From NCBI GenBank assembly GCA_022575985.1, contig JAKSXM010000137.1, forward strand, positions 16,758,001 through 16,822,000: a DNA stretch of 64,000 bases, written 5' to 3'. Numbering within the stretch: position 1 is the stretch's first letter; every line of letters begins with the position of its first letter. This stretch comes from Anagrus nilaparvatae (taxonomy: Eukaryota; Arthropoda; Insecta; Hymenoptera; Mymaridae). The position numbers were made by a program, and so were the translations under genes. The notes beneath the pieces were generated by a model. The model was not told the DNA's origin. It searched no databases and was given only the letters and a program-made list of their open reading frames with translations. This document shows, piece after piece, positions 50,319 through 62,344 of the stretch.

Positions 50319-51473
50319 ATGCCAAAAGAAGTACCAATAGATTTATTAAACAATTCAGTCAAAGAAGTTGTGTACAAACGAAAAAAATCATATTTAAACA
50401 AAAAATATTTGAAAAAAATTAAAAAAGAAAATCAAACAAATAAAGAATTAGGAAAAATTTACAACATCAGCGTTAAACCACATTTTAATAAAAGAGAAAT
50501 TGACAGTAAATTATGATTAAAAAATTATATAATTAATTAATTTAATTTTAATTTTTATTTTTTAAGCACTTGCAATAATACATGAAAAAATTAAAGATGT
50601 AAGAGGACCATTGACGTTATTAACATTTCGTGATATATTTCATTCTGGATTAGATTACACAGAAAATAAGCGACATTTTTTAATTGATCGAGTATTTTCA
50701 TTTTTTGATGAAAAAAATTTACAAAAAGTTAGTAAATAAAAATAAATAAAATTTTTTAGGTTACAAAAATTAGAATTTTTTTATTTATTGAAAGTTTTAA
50801 ATTTTATCGACTTTAATTACTTAAATGCACGTGAAGTAAAAAGGTTAAAATTATTTTCTATTTCTTTATAAAATATCATTTTTATTAGTCCATAAATTAT
50901 TTATTTTACGTGATTGCCTACCAGCCAATTTATATTTTTTAATAAATCATAAAAATAACTTTTTTTTTAATAAGATTCCTGTTAGTTCTTTTATAAATGG
51001 TTTTTCAAAAGTATTAAAAGGTTCATTAGAAGAGAAGGCAGAATTTGCTTATAAGGTAAATAATAAAATAAATTTTAAATATTTTAAAATTATTATTAAA
51101 AATAATTTATTTAAAGGTTTACGATTTGATGCGTACAAATAAATTAACGAAAGATCATATGTTTCAACCAATGAGAGGTTGTTTAATTAAATTACAGTCA
51201 GAAGAAGATCCTGATGAAACATTAAAAGTAAGAAATTTTTAGTATAAATGAGGACTTTTTTTTCAATAAATGAATTTTTTTAAGGATATGATAGAGTTAA
51301 TAGTTAAAGCAATGGATGACGATCGTGATGGTAACGTAACACAAGATGAATTCGTGGAAATAGTCTTAAATAAAAATTCATTGTTATTGGAATGCATGGG
51401 TCCAGTACTACCATCAAGAGAAGCAAACAATGCATTTTTAACCACATTTACTGATAAATTACCTCGATTTTGA
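50319..51473 (+). CDS. CLXN: calaxin/EFCAB1-like EF-hand protein
   Basis: Calaxin (EFCAB1) is a calcium sensor bound to outer dynein arms in cilia and sperm flagella. I read five GT-AG exons: 50,319-50,505; 50,567-50,727; 50,975-51,055; 51,117-51,227; 51,285-51,473. They give 242 residues, against 211 in human. Family signatures are FNKREIDTL near residue 55, DRVFSFFDEKN, LKGSLEEKAEFAYKVYDL, LQSEEDPDE and LLLECMGPVLP. Of the three EF-hand loops only the last (DDDRDGNVTQDE) is canonical. In the first (DEKNLQ...) and second (DLMRTN...) the calcium-ligand positions are replaced. A lysine-rich N-terminal extension of about 30 residues precedes the family core. It is probably testis- or cilium-expressed by analogy. 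It could also be a divergent paralogue of a canonical calaxin elsewhere. Confidence 0.85.
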
Positions 51474-51478
51474 ATAAA
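51473..51478 (+). terminator. candidate poly(A) signal of the calaxin gene
   Basis: AATAAA overlaps the last base of the stop codon TGA. If used, the 3' untranslated region would be very short. A later signal is possible. Confidence 0.35.
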
Positions 51479-52894
51479 AAAGGTAAATTAATTTTTCTAA
51501 ATTTGTCTATATGAGACAGTACTTGGCCACAATTTATCAGATTCTTTGACCCTTCAGATTTGACCCTTTTTTTAAAGAAGAATCAGCACACAAAAAATAT
51601 TCCATGGAAATTTTTAGTTTTCTAGATTTCACTTAGTGAGTTACTGTATCCCTATCTAAAGTCATTCTTGCCATTATTTTTTTGAGAAACCCCTAGAAAA
51701 AACAAAAAATTAGTTTAATTCTGCAATTTCTCAGCACTTAAATTTGATCAAAGAATGTTTTCTCAGTTTTTTTAATGCATCGTAAAAAGTAGGTAGCTTC
51801 TTAAGTGGTTATGTTCACTCAAACGAAGTAGCAATTTCAGAGGATATGTTCATGTGTAAATTATAAATTCAAAAAGGAAAATTTTTAGCTAGCAAAAAAA
51901 TTATATTATTTTTAATATAATAAATTAACATACATTACTTCAAGTAAACATTAGTCATAAAATACATTTTTTTAAGTAGCAACATGAAAAATATTTTTAA
52001 GTTTGTTTTAACATTACCTCTTGAAAACTTTCAATACATCTTTATACCTATAGATTTATTTATTTTTGGTATATCATTATATTTCAATGGTATAAATACA
52101 TGAAATTGAATTTTTTTTCTTCAACTCATTCTTATTCAAAGTCAGGAATGGCAAATACTTACACATAAAAATTTAAAAAGACATATATGCATAACGTGTT
52201 GTCCATTCTGACGTCCATCTGTCTGTTGACAATAGACTCTTAGTTGACAGCCAAAAAGACTCACATACCCAAGTGTCCTCAATTTAAAAAACCATTCCCA
52301 CATAAAAATATACATTTTTTTTCTTCAATTTTGCTTATACACATCTCTCTTCTTTTATTTATTTTTTGGAATTGTTATGTATGCATGCATAGTAAATTTA
52401 CGCATAATATGCAAATATTATAAAAAAATAATGATAATAATAATTCTAAAAGATCAAAAAAGTACCGATGTTTAGTTGATTTTATAAAATTTATATATAT
52501 AAATGAATGAAAATCTTTTAACTGCTTTATTATCATGAAAATGTTTAATCATGAGTTTCAAAACTATATTATCTCTTTTTATATATACCCCTTTTATTTT
52601 GACTTTTAAATTTTATACTTGATTTCAATTCGTTGCATACTTAAATATTAAAGAATAAATTAGAATTTAATTTTACTTAAAATAACTTTTTTTTTTCTTT
52701 TTTTTTATAATTTAATTAAAATAATTATGTATGCTGATAAAAAATCAACGGTGGTTTATAGTATTTGCCTACACTATAAAAATTTTGGTGACTGCAAGCA
52801 AAACGGTTGAAAATGACATGAAACTTAAAGAAAATAAAAAAAAAAGAACAATTTCTTGTTCATTTGGGATAGGTATATGCGTAGCGGTATAACA
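51474..52894. other. gene-free stretch
   Basis: No gene is seen. A unique, less A/T-rich patch lies at about 52,190-52,290. No repeat was recognised. Confidence 0.35.
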
Positions 52895-53254
52895 AGTCAA
52901 AAAAATTTGTAAATATTCGAAAAAAATCGTAAATTAACTAAATTTAGTATATTAACAAAAAATTCGAATATTCTCGATTTTTTTTGTGAATTCGCAAGAA
53001 AAATTGATAATTTACAATTTTGTTTCGAAAATTTACAAAAAATAGTTGTAAATTTCCGAAAAATCGTTGTGAATTTACAATTTTTTTCGTAAAACCACAA
53101 AAAAAATCGAGAATTCTCGAATTTTTCGATAATATGCTAAATTTAGTAAATTTACGATTTTTGTTGAATATTTACAAAAATTTTTGAAAATTCACTAATT
53201 TTTCGAAAACATTTTATTTTTTTTGTAAATCTAAGAAAGTTACTTTTTACAGTG
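52895..53254. mobile_element. palindromic MITE, family M1, copy 4 (left end lost)
   Basis: The right end (AAGAAAGTTACTTTTTACAG then TG) and the palindromic interior match copy 1 closely. The left terminal repeat and both TA flanks are missing, so it is truncated. The 67-codon minus-strand frame over it is the same artefact as in copy 1. Confidence 0.8.
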
Positions 53255-56200
53255 CAGGTAAAGTTAGTACTGTAATAGGCCAAAAAACTCAAAGAAAAAA
53301 ACAAATTTTCGGTGTTCTTGTTGCAATTATTGTTCCAAAATGTGAAAAATCATTAGTTACCTTGATTTATTATCAATGTTTTTCAAATTTCAAAAGAAAA
53401 TGAGAAATAAAAAAGAATTAAATTTAACGCAGAATTATCAACTGTGTATATAACAGAAAAATAATTTCTTTTATGGTTAAGCTTTTTGCATTTTAAATTT
53501 TGCTAAAATTCGTATTAAAACAATTAATATAAATAAAAATAGGAAAATTTTACCTAACATTTTTCAACAAATAGAATTTACACAGAAAAATGAACCTAGT
53601 TCTTAATGTTTTAATTAAAATATTCAGATAAATGAATTAAAATATTTCAAGTTTATTTTAACATATAATATAAATTTAAAGAATTTGGCGTAAAAAAGTA
53701 GAGTACAGAAATTTAAAAACTATTTATTACTGCAAAAATTGTACGTTTTTAAGTATAATAAATCTTTACATGAAATTTATTTAAATCTCTTAAAATTCAG
53801 TTTTTCATAAATAAAATAACACGTATAAAAAATTATTGTTACTTTGTAATCATAAAATTTTGATAATTTATATAAAATATACGTTAAATATGAATATAAA
53901 TTTATTAAAAAACCTATTTTATATGCAAAATACAGAGAAAGAATAAAATTAAATTACGAATCTTGCATATAAGTACTTTGCATTAAACATAAAATCTGTG
54001 TTCACATAATTAGATAAAATTATAAAGTCAGAATTAAAGTATCAGTTCATAATATAGACAAAAAGTTTGCTTTTGGCGTTACGCAAAGCAAAAAAAAAGA
54101 ATCACAAATTGCTTTTATACAAGAAAGTTAACATAATACAAAAAAAAAAGATAAGACAAAAGTGTTTACTTGCGCGATTTGTAGTCTGTTATATACGTCC
54201 GGTCCTGAGGCAGTAAATTTCAATTATGAATAAAAAATCTTTACGGGCGTAAATTCGAAGTAAATATATGTAAAAATTTCAAAAAAAAATAAATAAGTAT
54301 TCTCTTCAGTAGCTTATTTAAAATTCGGTAGCCATATATATACACAAGATGTTCCTTGGTATTACTTCCATGATATAATGAAACATTTTTACTTTAGATC
54401 TTGAGTACCGCAAATTATTCTTTAAGCTTTCTCCCACATATTATATACATATATTAACAATATATCCTTTTATTTTTTTTTTCTGCACCCTTGATACGCA
54501 CATATTTACTGTTTATTTTATAGCTTAAGGTTATTATTTAAAAATAATATATTTATGGTAGTCTCAAAAAAATTTTTTTTACTGCATAATGAAGGTATAT
54601 ACTTTTATTTATATAATAATTCATTTTATATGACGTTATTTTGAGCTACTAACCGACAAAATCCAGTTATATTGTATATAAATTGCATTTATACTTTCTT
54701 TCTTTCTTCATTTTTTTTATTTTGATTTTAAAATAAGTATGCATTAAATCTGCCAAAAATTTTGATGATTTAAATGAGAAATTTTCATGTTGCTTTTAAG
54801 GTGTATACGTTTTGTCGGTGAATTTTAAGAAACAGTCATTATGCTTAATATATTATACCAGTTTTGGACACAGTTTTCTGATTTTAATCTTTAATAGGGT
54901 TGTATTTTTAAAAAAATTCGTCACTGGAAAAAAAATCTATTCGTGTGGCAAGTGAAATTCCGCTTGTGGCCAGTGGATTTTTCATAAATGTCTCTATCAT
55001 TGAAATTTTTTTCCTCAAAGTTCTTCAGAGTTCCCAAGACCCGCAATATCAAGCAGGCACTTTGATTGTGTGATTTTTAATACTCTCAGGAGAAAACTAT
55101 AAGTTAACTGCATCTCTTCGTACATCTTACTATGCTTATTTCAGTGGTGTCAGATTCTTGAAAAAAAAATATAAAAAATTTTAGCAAATATTTCTTAGTT
55201 TAGCATTTTTAGATAAGAATAACTACTAGGGCTGCTATTGGATTCCTAACTCGAAAATCCGTCTTTTTTTGGATTTTAAGCCAGATATTTTGCGACTCAC
55301 TTCGTAACTCTACTTCTTATCCAAAATATTTTGGATGTTAGCCAAATTTTGATCCAAACCATCCGTATCTGAAAAAGCCCAAATTTCTGGTAACTGCACA
55401 CCCCAAGAAACTACAGATTAGGATGGGCAGCTAATAAATCCGTCTTCCTCTTACCAGAAAGGTCTTGAAATATCGATTTGATTCTAAGAGAAATTTTTTT
55501 TTTGCAGCATGAACGTACCCATTTTATGGGATAAGGGCCAAAAGTTATGTTGGAGAGTTGTTTTTGAAAGAAAAGGATCAAAATTATTTCAAAACGGATT
55601 TTAAAAAATGACGCCTATAAAAAAATGACATTTTTTAACTGTTTATGTTCCATGTTAAAATTCACTTAACTGAATTTTTATTCAATTATTAAATAAAACT
55701 GAAAAAGAAGAAATAAAAGTATTTTATTTTAACACGTTCCGCTTATTTTCTCTTTCATGTCGGTGTATATTATACATAAGTCAAACCATCTCTCTTGATG
55801 ATTTTTGCCACATTCTCACAAAACTTATGTATAACTATATATAGTAAACCTTTTCAATCCCACGAGCAATTATACTTGTTTTCTCTCAAGAGTATATAAT
55901 ATATAATATAATTTAACAACAACGTGATGCACGCTTTTTTTTTAAAAAAAAAAGTTGCATTTATATTATATAAAAAGTTTTTGGTTTATCATCTCTTTTA
56001 AGAACTTTAATTTACAGAAGCACTGGGTATTTTATAATGATTATTAACTCTTTTATGAGAAAATTTATGTGCTTTTTATTATCACAGATGTTGTGATAAT
56101 TATGGTGTCTATCAATCTATTTATTATTCTACTAATGATAAACCACATTTTCTGTTAATACGTTATTCCGTGTTAGGATTAATTTTTCTTTGAAACAGTG

Positions 56201-57246
56201 CAACACTAAAGCTCTTGATTCAACTTTTTACATTTTTATTTTATTTATGGGGGTTCATATTTGCTTCACGAAATTTCATGCTTTTTTCATAAGATTTATT
56301 ATTACATTTTTGCCTGTATTTATAAAAATAAGTTAGAAAATCCATTAGTTTAATTAAAATTTTAAGTCCAGTGGGTTAAAAGTGTATAGTATATTAAGTA
56401 TCAAGGGCGTAAAATTTTTGGCACTAACGTGAGCACTAGGGATGTGTTAGAGTTAGAGTTAGACTACACATGTGTTCACGCAAGTGTCTAAAGTATTTCG
56501 CCCATGGTGCTTACACTATTTTTTGCTGACCTAGGCGTAGAACGAGTGCAGACAATTCCTTACGCACGAGTTTTACGCCTGGGAGGGCAAAAAATTATAT
56601 TTCTCATTATGATAATTTTATAAATAATTACATAAATTTTTAACTTTTTAATATCAATTATTTATTCTTGGAAAAATATGTTTTTATTTAACATGTACAT
56701 TGCTTATTTGTTCGATAAATGGTTACAAAGAAATTATTTATATTTTTTACCCAATTAAATTAGTATCATAAATAACCAGATCTTTTTAATTAATTACCTT
56801 TTTATTTTATTTATTTTTTGTTTAAATTTTTAATCAGGTAATAAATACCATAAATAATCATTTTTTTTTTAAATTTTTCATAGAACTATGATAATTAATT
56901 GATCTTTTATGGTAAAATACATGTATGAAATACAAGAACATTTAATTTTACGACGTCCCATTTTGGGAAATTCTGCTAATCCTTACTTAATCATGATATT
57001 TTGAATTCTCTAAAAGGTACTTTTTTTTTTAAATCATTTGAAGATGATTAAATAAATAATCCTCAAAATCATTCATTTATAGACAAAATCCATGGGTAAG
57101 GTTTTACGACTAATAAACCATACAATATTATCATTAGATTCTATGTCTTATTTTTTGCATGCTGCCTTATAATATTTGCCATTTCACATAAGCCCTACGA
57201 ACAAAAAAATAATTTATGTATACCATTAATGATTTCAACAATATGT
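53255..57246. other. gene-free stretch
   Basis: A/T-rich sequence with unique, less A/T-rich patches at about 54,160-54,260 and 54,940-55,130. Parts of 55,230-55,640 look like decayed repeat but I could not assign them. About 56,400-56,590 is a mixed-composition block with several GAGTTAGAGTTAGA-type tandem words and two GGCGTAAAA/TTTTACGCC ends, so it is possibly an old inverted-repeat element. Confidence 0.4.
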
Positions 57247-58474
57247 ATATGAAGGATTCCACCCCAACTGGGCCCAATTTGAACTAAAGGGTCACAGGAA
57301 TAAGCCCAAACTATTTTATTTCGAAAGTAAAACTAAAAATAAGAACTCAGAGCCATTTTTAGCTTCTTAGGTCAAATCTTTGATTTTTGGCAGCCATTTT
57401 TTGTTTTTGACTTACTTTGGTAAATTGACTCAAAATATTCTTATTTTTGCTGCCTAGTATTTATTATTCGAATTTCCGGTAAAATTTGTATTTGTTCACG
57501 TGACTTGGCGATATGTTCGAAAATTTGAAAGAATCGTAATTTTAGAAATATAATTTTCATTATGGAACATGTTCATTGTATCTGAAAAAGTCTGGCTAGA
57601 TAGGGGAGGAGTAAAGTATTGACGTATTAAGGGGGGGGGGGGGGTGAAATGAACTTAACTTTCGATTTATGGACCTTTGATGCAGAAATCCCTAAAGACT
57701 TTTGGTGCAGAAGTCCCAAGAGACCTATGGTACACAAGTATCTAGGGATCATTGGTACAGAATTTTCAAAGAATTTATTGTAAAAATTAATAAAATATAA
57801 ATTCATATTTTATTTAAAAAACAATAATAATTTAAAAATTTAATTTATTTATTTCACTTTGATGTGTAAGCAGGATGATTTATAGAATAAAAATTTAAAT
57901 ATAAATATTTGGATATAAATATTGATATTATGAACACAATAGATACTTTATTATCAGTGCTATAAGTGAACATGTCCCATGTCCGTTGGTTGTGTAGTTA
58001 CATAAACCAGTTATACATTTTTTTTTATTTGTAGCTCTTATAGTAGCGTATCCGACGAGTTTTTTTGAAATTGAAGAATTTAAAACCTAATTAGAAGAAA
58101 ATCGAACCTGCTCATTTTTTTTATTTAAACAAAAAGGCATAGCGGTGATAAACGCGATTTCTTGCGCATTCGCAGACCAAATAAAATTTGGAGCTTGGTC
58201 AGATTCTGCGGGAAATTTTCTATAAGCTCAAATGAGGAAATTATTTTTAAATACAAAATAAGTATTTTGCATCAAAAATTAGAATATTTTGAATTTGACC
58301 AAAATAGACCAAAAACAACAAAAAAAGGCTCCAAAAAATCAAAGATTTGACCTGGAGAGTTAAAGTTGACTGAATGTACTTATTTTTAGTTTTGCTTTTG
58401 GAAAAAATAGTTTAGGTCAGTTTCAACGGCCCTTTGGTTCAACTACGGCTCAGTTGTAGTGGAATCTCTCATAT
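57247..58474. mobile_element. old foldback element with an R1 repeat inside
   Basis: Diverged inverted ends (left GGATTCCACCCCAACTGGGC, right with GGCTCAGTTGTAGTGGAATC) continue inward through AAAACTAAAAATAAG, in complementary order on the two sides. The interior words TTTTTGGCAGCCATTTTTTG and TTCACGTGACTTGGCG tie it to the 27.7-kb element. About 57,558-58,015 is an R1 copy (ATGGAACATGTTCATTG to GAACATGTCCCATGTCCG) carrying a run of 14 G bases at 57,631-57,644. Confidence 0.6.
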
Positions 58475-58478
58475 ATTA

Positions 58479-58660
58479 GCCTGACAGATAAAATAAGAAA
58501 TTAAATTTTAATTACTGGATAAAATTAGTATTTATTTTCCAAAAAAATAAGATTATCAATAAGAGCCCATTTTCCAAATTAAGTCGTTTAGTGAGCTGAC
58601 ATTTTAGAAACCTTATTGTTTTGACAAATGGCACTCAATTTTATACAGTAATAAAAAAAT
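58479..58660. mobile_element. MITE family M2, copy 3 (decayed)
   Basis: The left end TAGCCTGACAGATAAAATAA and the following ATTACTGGATAAAATTAG and AAAAAAATAAGATTATC match the copy at 32,517. The right end is not recognisable. It lies directly beyond the 3' end of the second aminotransferase gene. Confidence 0.4.
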
Positions 58661-58670
58661 AAAGGCTTTC

Positions 58671-58676
58671 TTTATT
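58671..58676 (-). terminator. candidate poly(A) signal of the second aminotransferase gene
   Basis: AATAAA on the minus strand lies about 24 nt beyond the first in-frame stop (58,702-58,700). Its position fits a transcript that ends in what was intron 7 of the ancestral gene. Confidence 0.4.
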
Positions 58677-58699
58677 TTTAATTTCCGGGCTTTAAAATA

Positions 58700-61600
58700 T
58701 TAAATACACACTTTTTCAATATTTTCTGACGATTCTTCACTGTAACACAAACGCATATATTGACGAAGCTTTTTTTCGCGGACTTCAAAATCACAACCAG
58801 GTAATACATTATATCCAGCTGGACTTAGTTTATTGATAGCAATATCATAAATATCATCAACTGCGGTTATTTTTACCCAAACAAATAATCCACCTCTAGG
58901 TACTGTCCATTCAGCAATATCTTTTAAATATAATTTAAATAATATTTTAGTAAAAATTATTCAATATTCTAATAAAAGCCAATAACATTTTCCAATTTTC
59001 AATACTTTTATGGAAGGTACAATCCAGTGTTTAAGGCACTGATAAGAGGTTACCGATTTTTTTAGTTTTAAAGAATTTTTTTTAATTTTAATTTGCCTCT
59101 TCAAGAAAAAAAATACCCTGCCAACTAGCTGGCACTAAGGTTCCTCAAACAATGAGCTAAATACTTTAATATGCCACAGATATCACCGATTACAACCATG
59201 CAATCATACATTCATTTCTATTAACCTTTAAAAGTTAAAAGAAAATTTATGTATTGAATTCAACTAAATCTATTTTTTTCAAAATAAAATCTAACGTAAT
59301 TCATTGGATAATAATTATTCAAGATAGTACTTTCATGGAATTAAATGAGGTATTATACCCAAAAAAAGAAAAAATATTGCAGTTTTTTTAATTTATTTGT
59401 TTTTTTAATTTTGAGAAAAAAATTTTGAAAAAAATCGGTATTAGATCCAAAAAATTACTATAAACAAACTTTCTAAAACTAGTACTCTCATAGAAATAAA
59501 TTAGGAACTACGTCCAAAAGAAAAATAAAATTGGTGTTTTTTGTATTTTTTCGTGAAAATAATTTTGGGAAAAAAATTTTCAAAAAATTAAGTATCAGAT
59601 TCGAGATATCGAGTAAAAACCATACTTTCAAATATAAGTACATTCGTGGAAATAAATGAGGTATTACATCCAAATTAAAAAGAAAAAAGTATTTTAAGAT
59701 TTTTTGATGAAAAAATTTTTGGAAAAAAAAATTAGGTCTTAATTTGATAATGGTTGTGAAGTATCGCCCGTTACAAAATTTTCATATATTAGTGCTTTCA
59801 TGGAATTAAATGAGGTATTACATCCAAATTAAAAAAAAAAAAAAAAGTACCTCGAGCTTTTTTGGTGAAAAAATTTTTGAAAAAAATTAGGTCTTAATTC
59901 CATAATGTTTGTGAAATATCACCGATTACATACATACACACACACACACACACATACATACTTTTTTTAAAAACCGGTTTTCTCAAAACGTGCTTACATG
60001 CCAAAAAATCAAAAACCAAAATTTGACCCATCACAATGGTTCCTCATTGAGGAACCAAAATTTATGCTGAAATATCATTAGCTTACACTTGCAAATGTTT
60101 TGAAACATTTAGAAAATTAAAAAAAAAATTTTTTCCCGCTTTCTTGGGATATCCGTATATCGGTATGATGAGATTTGAAAAAAGAAAAGAAAAAATGTTT
60201 TTCACGTTTCAAGTCATTTGCAATTGTTTGCAAAGAAAAAAAGAACTAGCAAATACCCTAAACGTAATCTTGAAAACTGAAATCAGCGGATCTACTCTTT
60301 AGGAACTTGTTATTGGCTTCTTAGATCATTATAATAAAATTTGTATACCTTTAAAATGTTTATCCAGACTTTTTAGCATTAAATCTCTTTTATATTTGTA
60401 AAAACTTTGAATTTTTATAAAATGATCCATCAGATCATCATGGGACCATGAGTCTAATAATTTATGAATTACTACCTAAAAATTATTTTCTTTTTATTAA
60501 TATTTTTATTAATAATTTTTATTATTTAAATGTAAATACCTGTGATAAGCTTGACGTATGCATAACAGATGACGACGTGTGATATGATATTTTTTCTATG
60601 ATATCTTTTGGTGCTGTAACGACACCTAATCTTATACCAGCACTCATAATTTTACTAAATGAATCCAATCTAATAACTCTTCTATCTGTGTCCATTGAAA
60701 AAAATGATTTTGGTTGTTTATCCATAAAATGTAAAAAAAAATAAGGATCATCTTCTAATATTAAAAAATTATACTTTTGGGCCAATTTATAAACTTCTAC
60801 TTTTCTTTCATCTGAAAATACTATTCCTGTAGGATTAGCTCCTGTTGGATTTACGTAGAGTAGCTTTTTTTTAGGAAATCAAAAATATTTAAGATATTAT
60901 TCCTATATTCTATTCTTTATTTTATTTAAAAATAAATTTTGTGATTAATACCTTTGGTAGCTCTTTGCCTTTTCGTATTCTTTCTGCAAAAACATCTTCG
61001 ATTTTATTTGCAAGTATACCATTTTCATCAGATTCAATGGAAATAAATTCTGGTAACATTGGAACTATCTGTTAATAAAATTAAATAAATTAAATAAATT
61101 ATTTAAATATAAAATTTATTGACACTTGTCAAAGAAAAAAGTATTTTACCGCACTTAATAATCCAGTATAAATTGGAGATTGAAACATGACTGGTTGATT
61201 TTCTTCAATAAATAAATCAAAGACTTTGTTTAAACCATCTTGAGAACCAACTGTAAATTGTACATCCCAATTTTTGTATTTTGGCGAATGCCATTTTTCT
61301 TGATATTCTTTCCATTTTTTTATTAATGGTGTATATCTGCAAAAGTATTAAATTTTTTTTTTTAACTCAAAAAGTTGTCATAAAAAACTAAAAATAATAG
61401 CAGCAATTGATAAATTGGACCTGATAACCTGAAGATTGAGAAAAAATGTTATTCCTAATAATATTTTTAGGATAGCATAGATTTCTTCATGATTTAACAA
61501 TTTTTTTAGCAATCATAAGATTAAAATTTAAAAAAATATTTAAATTATATAACATTGAGATAATAATTTTTTTATCTTTAATCATGAATGGGTTACCAAT

Positions 61601-62119
61601 TAAATTAATTAATACTCATTCAAAATATATTATATAATTTTTAATAAATTTAATTACCCTTTTGCTGGGCCATATTGCAATGCTAATGACAATTCTTGAT
61701 TGGCTATATTATATTTTTTTCCATCTTTAATTTTTACTGTAATTTCTTCAATTGGAAACATTTTTGGATTAGGTAAACCACCAGCAAAGAAAATAGCATT
61801 TGGATTCTCAACACAATTTTTAACTTTAATTTAAAAATATACTAATGAATGAGAAAGGTTTTAGTGTTATTAATATCGCAAAACAGTCAGTATTCGTACA
61901 AAATAATTGACTTATAAAATTTTAAAAACAAAATAATTGTTATTAGCTGAATCATGCAGAAAGATTTAGGAAATAAATTAATTTTTTACTGAATACTGCT
62001 CATCCTACGATAGTTATTTAAAACAAGTATATTAACTTACTTAATTCCCAAATTAAACTTTCTTTTCTTCTAAGTCCAATTTTTGATATGTATTTTGTAT
62101 AATCTTTTATAAGATTCAT
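58700..62119 (-). CDS. AADAT: kynurenine/2-aminoadipate aminotransferase, second copy with altered C terminus
   Basis: This is an inverted paralogue of the gene at 40,297. I read exons (minus strand) 62,119-62,041; 61,823-61,658; 61,336-61,150; 61,068-60,952; 60,863-60,540; 60,475-60,349; 58,920-58,700. The first six, and exon 7 up to the ancestral donor at 58,712, have exactly the lengths of the first copy (79, 166, 187, 117, 324, 127 and 209 nt). Reading on from there gives VCI and a stop, so about 406 residues. I find no counterpart of exon 8 (the last 22 residues of copy 1). Exons 3 and 5 are about 80% identical to copy 1 at protein level, exon 7 about two thirds. GSQDGL, NPTG, EDDPYFF, the PLP lysine in DSFSK, and the arginine in QYMRLCYS are kept, so catalysis is plausible. 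The loop PGNAF is changed to PGCDF. It is either a functional divergent paralogue or an early pseudogene with an open frame. Confidence 0.88.
59140..60080. repeat. tandem repeat of about 155 bp filling intron 6
   Basis: At least four diverged copies of a unit containing GGAATTAAATGAGGTATTA, then poly-A and AATTTTTGAAAAAAATTAGG, start near 59,337, 59,490, 59,648 and 59,801. A CA microsatellite (59,934-59,954) follows. The block is bracketed by AAGGTTCCTCAAACAATGAG (about 59,140) and CAATGGTTCCTCATTGAGGA (about 60,034). It makes intron 6 of this gene 1,428 nt, against 139 nt in the first copy. Confidence 0.7.
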
Positions 62120-62344
62120 TTTTAGATAGATTTTACTAATTTATTATTATTTATATTATCAGTAATTTTTTACTAAAAATTTCTTCAAATTATAGTTTCA
62201 GCACCTTCATTTTTCTAATTTAAGATAAAATTTTACTTTTATTAATGTTTGATAAAAATGACGCCTTTCGGTTAACGATGACAATATTTTAAAAAATTAA
62301 TTTAAAAATTACCTGCTCAATGAATAAAAAACTTTAATTTTTCC
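62120..62344. other. upstream region of the second aminotransferase gene
   Basis: About 225 nt of A/T-rich sequence lie between the start codon at 62,119 and the large hairpin repeat. No core promoter motif is clear. Any promoter must lie here or be supplied across the repeat. Confidence 0.35.
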
